DNA of 55,854 nucleotides, taken from assembly GCF_018698455.1 (NCBI RefSeq), contig NZ_JABIOQ010000023.1:1-55854 (forward strand), written 5' to 3'. A model generated the notes under the pieces. That model searched no databases. It saw only the letters and a list, made by a program, of their open reading frames with translations, and was not told the origin of the DNA. Source of the DNA: Sulfurimonas sp. Lineage in GTDB: Bacteria; Campylobacterota; Campylobacteria; Campylobacterales; Sulfurimonadaceae. Made by a program: the position numbers and the translations under genes. Below are positions 55,164 through 55,854 of this stretch, piece by piece (the first letter of the stretch is position 1; every line of letters begins with the position of its first letter).

Positions 55164-55532
55164 ATGAATAACAAAGTTGCATATGCAGAGGTAGAACAAG
55201 ACGATAACAATGAGAATATTTTTCCATTTTGTCCAGTGTGCGGTAAGGCTACAATGGAATTAGATGAGGAAGAAAACGGCAAAGTTACTGGATGTAAACA
55301 TTTAGAATTTATTTACGTTCAGGAAGTAAACGAATTCGAGTATAAGTCTGATCAATTTAAGGATAGGTTTAATAGTATTGACTTTGATGAATTTGAACTG
55401 GATAACTTGAAAACGACATTAGAAACTATAGGGTATACGAATAGTCTTTTGGCCTTAGAGGTTACTACTAATTCTATAGCATGTGGCCCATCTGCTTTTA
55501 CTAGTGTTTTTGGTTTTAATTATACGAATTAA
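55164..55532 (+). CDS. Small acidic protein with an N-terminal zinc-ribbon-like motif
   Basis: This 122-residue protein has a good Shine-Dalgarno (AAGGAG) and lies behind the third copy of the shared operator. FPFCPVCGKATMEL (about residues 20-33) supplies a CxxC pair, with another Cys and His in TGCKHLEF (about 42-49), so one zinc site is likely. The rest is acidic, with Ser/Thr-rich C-terminal strands. I do not recognise the family. Strongly acidic small proteins in such loci can be DNA mimics or regulators, but nothing here shows it. Confidence 0.65.
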   Translation: MNNKVAYAEVEQDDNNENIFPFCPVCGKATMELDEEENGKVTGCKHLEFIYVQEVNEFEYKSDQFKDRFNSIDFDEFELDNLKTTLETIGYTNSLLALEVTTNSIACGPSAFTSVFGFNYTN

Positions 55533-55560
55533 TATATATTTATAATAGAAAGGAAGAGAT

Positions 55561-55641
55561 ATGGAATTATTAGGAGCAGCATTTATAACTATTGTTGTAT
55601 TTTACTATGTATCTAAAGCATTTGTATCTCTATTTTGGTAA
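55561..55641 (+). CDS. Possible 26-residue membrane peptide
   Basis: ATG 55561 has AAAGGAAG a few bases upstream, an excellent ribosome binding site. The peptide (MELLGAAFITIVVFYYVSKA plus FVSLFW) is one hydrophobic transmembrane helix. It lies 28 nt after the zinc-motif gene, probably in the same transcript. It may be a small membrane toxin or stress peptide; without comparison it could also be chance. Confidence 0.45.
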   Translation: MELLGAAFITIVVFYYVSKAFVSLFW

Positions 55642-55647
55642 CTAATT

Positions 55648-55770
55648 ATGAAAAATAGCTGGATACTATCTAAACCACTACAAGGGAAGCATAGACATAG
55701 TTATTATTGCAAGTGTGCAAAAAACGGAGCAAATCGGACACCTATGACACTTCAGTTCGGACACCCATGA
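55648..55770 (+). pseudogene. 5' fragment of a gene cut by an insertion sequence
   Basis: ATG 55648 opens MKNSWILSKPLQGKHRHSYY. The frame then enters the presumed IS end at about 55714 and stops at 55768-55770 inside the IS repeats. The original product is not recognisable from about 22 genuine residues. Confidence 0.4.
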
Positions 55771-55854
55771 CAGTTTCATTCGGACAGTGATAACGGAAAT
55801 GAATCGGACGCTTTGGTCTAAAAACCGTCAAGAAAGAAAAATTTAAGAAAGGGA
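55714..55854. mobile_element. Terminal segment of an IS21-type insertion sequence
   Basis: From about 55714 the sequence becomes more GC-rich and contains a series of short repeats: ATCGGACACCTATGACA, TTCGGACACCCATGACA, TTCGGACAGTGATAAC and AATCGGAC (55735-55810). IS21-family elements typically carry multiple such repeats at their ends, which bind the IstA transposase. The transposase gene is outside the window, so the family is inferred from this pattern. The exact boundary is uncertain. Confidence 0.5.

Larger units (their letters stand above)
11447..55532 (+). other. DISARM/Druantia-related helicase-nuclease-methylase super-array (putative antiviral island)
   Basis: All intact genes in this 44-kb stretch are on the plus strand, and most overlap or abut. 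They encode three SNF2 helicases, one DEAD/DUF1998 helicase, one zinc-ribbon SF2 helicase, three UvrD-type helicases, an N6-adenine DNA methylase, a sacsin-type ATPase, HNH, PD-(D/E)XK and PLD nucleases, and a WYL regulator. SNF2 + adenine methylase + DUF1998 + PLD is the class 1 DISARM parts list; a single very large DUF1998 helicase recalls DruE of Druantia. No PglZ, BrxC or BrxL is present, so it is not BREX. Large DISARM-related gene arrays may already have been described; I cannot check this from the sequence. Confidence 0.6.

Noticed and set aside
1-55854. CRISPR array, cas genes, tRNA or rRNA genes
   Set aside because: No regularly spaced repeats, no Cas1/Cas2-like proteins and no tRNA- or rRNA-like sequence were seen; the Cas4-like domain at 5248 is part of a DUF2779 protein.

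Overview
The window is AT-rich, and its gene set, ribosome binding sites and codon use suggest a Campylobacterota (epsilonproteobacterial) chromosome, perhaps a Sulfurimonas- or Arcobacter-type organism. The genus is an inference; no rRNA or other phylogenetic marker is present. The window is accessory DNA almost throughout.

Region 1 (1-9400) is a patchwork. It holds the tail of a REP-associated (RAYT-like) transposase and three copies of a 28-nt repeat derived from the end of that gene. One repeat copy lies inside a broken HTH regulator. Next come an exported protein of unknown function, a HipB/HipA-type toxin-antitoxin pair behind a 22-bp-arm inverted repeat, a lone BatD-like membrane protein, a HicA/HicB pair, and a two-gene unit with a DUF2779 RecB/DEDD nuclease overlapping a dGTPase. 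On the minus strand lies a YyaL/SSP411-like gene missing its N-terminal part.

Region 2 (9400-11400) is the remnant of a P4-like integrative element. The 3' part of a toprim-like primase gene abuts the broken yyaL-like gene at about 9400-9415, followed by an intact SF3 (D5-like) primase-helicase.

Region 3 (11447-55532) is the main feature: about 44 kb of same-strand genes made almost entirely of nucleic-acid enzymes. It begins with a small class I methyltransferase and an HNH nuclease. A tight seven-gene operon follows (13288-38798): SNF2 helicase, 1629-aa N6-adenine DNA methyltransferase, second SNF2 helicase, UvrD-type helicase with a C-terminal Cys4 domain, sacsin/GHKL ATPase with a similar C-terminal zinc motif, 2058-aa DEAD/DUF1998 helicase with a Vsr-like C-terminal region, and a RelE-like/UvrD fusion. 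A WYL-domain regulator (38862-39773) separates this from a second tight operon (39842-52487): AddB-like nuclease, AddA-like helicase-nuclease, an unrecognised 383-aa protein, a two-HKD phospholipase-D-fold protein and a third SNF2 helicase. A third unit (52600-55097) encodes a small protein and a zinc-ribbon SF2 helicase, and a fourth (55164 on) a small zinc-motif protein.

Three promoters (before 39842, 52600 and 55164) share an 18-bp imperfect palindrome laid over the -35 position, with a -10 always 16 nt further on. This ties the last three units together as one regulon, and the WYL protein is the obvious candidate regulator. The parts list overlaps class 1 DISARM (SNF2 helicase + Eco57I-like adenine methylase + DUF1998 protein + PLD protein) and Druantia (DruE-like helicase), with an AddAB-like nuclease, a sacsin ATPase and a RelE-UvrD fusion added. 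It is best read as a very large, DISARM/Druantia-related, self-marking antiviral super-array; that function is inferred. At the right edge a gene is cut by sequence resembling the multi-repeat end of an IS21-type insertion sequence.
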